The notes under the pieces were generated by a model that was not told where the DNA came from, ran no database searches, and saw only the letters and a program-made list of their open reading frames with translations. From the NCBI RefSeq assembly GCF_021389975.1, contig NZ_CP089981.1, positions 5,915,501 through 5,979,500 of the forward strand: a stretch of 64,000 bases of DNA. The letters run 5' to 3'. The number at the start of each line of letters is the position of its first letter. Position 1 is the first letter of the stretch. Shown piece by piece: positions 63,986 to 64,000 of this stretch. Made by a program: the position numbers and the translations under genes. This stretch comes from Fulvivirga ulvae (GTDB lineage Bacteria > Bacteroidota > Bacteroidia > Cytophagales > Cyclobacteriaceae).

Positions 63986-64000
63986 TAATAAAACATCAGA

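Overview
The window looks like chromosome of a Bacteroidota member, most likely a marine or soil Cytophagales (Fulvivirga-like). This placement is inferred from gene content and was not searched. It rests on a type IX secretion C-terminal sorting domain, many lipoproteins and outer-membrane barrels, TAnnTTTG-type promoter elements, few Shine-Dalgarno sites, Bacteroidota-style LptE and the order miaB - sigma-54 regulator - lptE - secG - groESL. No rRNA, tRNA, CRISPR array, insertion sequence or prophage was seen.

Layout. 1-2609: an exported subtilisin-like protease running off the left edge, with a well-formed promoter. 2916-6262: a small acidic orphan protein, then a minus-strand operon of lipoprotein, 7-TM protein, histidine kinase and NarL-type regulator. 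6542-6724: divergent from that operon, a lone lanthipeptide-type precursor peptide with a GG leader and a Cys/Ser-rich core; no modification enzyme lies nearby. 7368-18545: housekeeping and envelope genes on the minus strand (trmB, folC, a TonB/ExbD/ExbB/SPOR set, a barrel, a large TPR protein, holA). 18923-25139: a lipoprotein, a rhomboid with a TerB-like partner, and a phosphorelay set (NtrC-type regulator, hybrid kinase with HPt, pseudo-receiver).

25170-49129 is the most unusual block. It is a minus-strand run of a nucleotide-transporter-like membrane protein with HEAT repeats and a cyclic-nucleotide-binding domain; a STAND NTPase joined through one membrane span and a coiled coil to WD40 repeats; an outer-membrane barrel; a surface-type lipoprotein; and a 5065-residue adhesin-like protein with a type IX sorting tail. 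The last four genes are separated by 2 bp, 5 bp and a 4-bp overlap. The giant gene holds a tandem array of about 10.2 kb: 16 units of exactly 507 bp and 4 of 516 bp. I read this as a candidate trans-envelope system in which an ATP-dependent sensor is coupled to a secreted repeat protein; this is inference.

49361-63985: an OmpH/Skp-like protein, a second rhomboid, a holin-like membrane protein, an M28 peptidase, a gamma-carbonic-anhydrase-type protein, a YceI lipoprotein, pabB, miaB, a second sigma-54 activator, lptE, a lysine-rich protein, secG and groES-groEL. Several annotated starts were moved downstream of the longest frame using promoter position, signal peptides or family start patterns.
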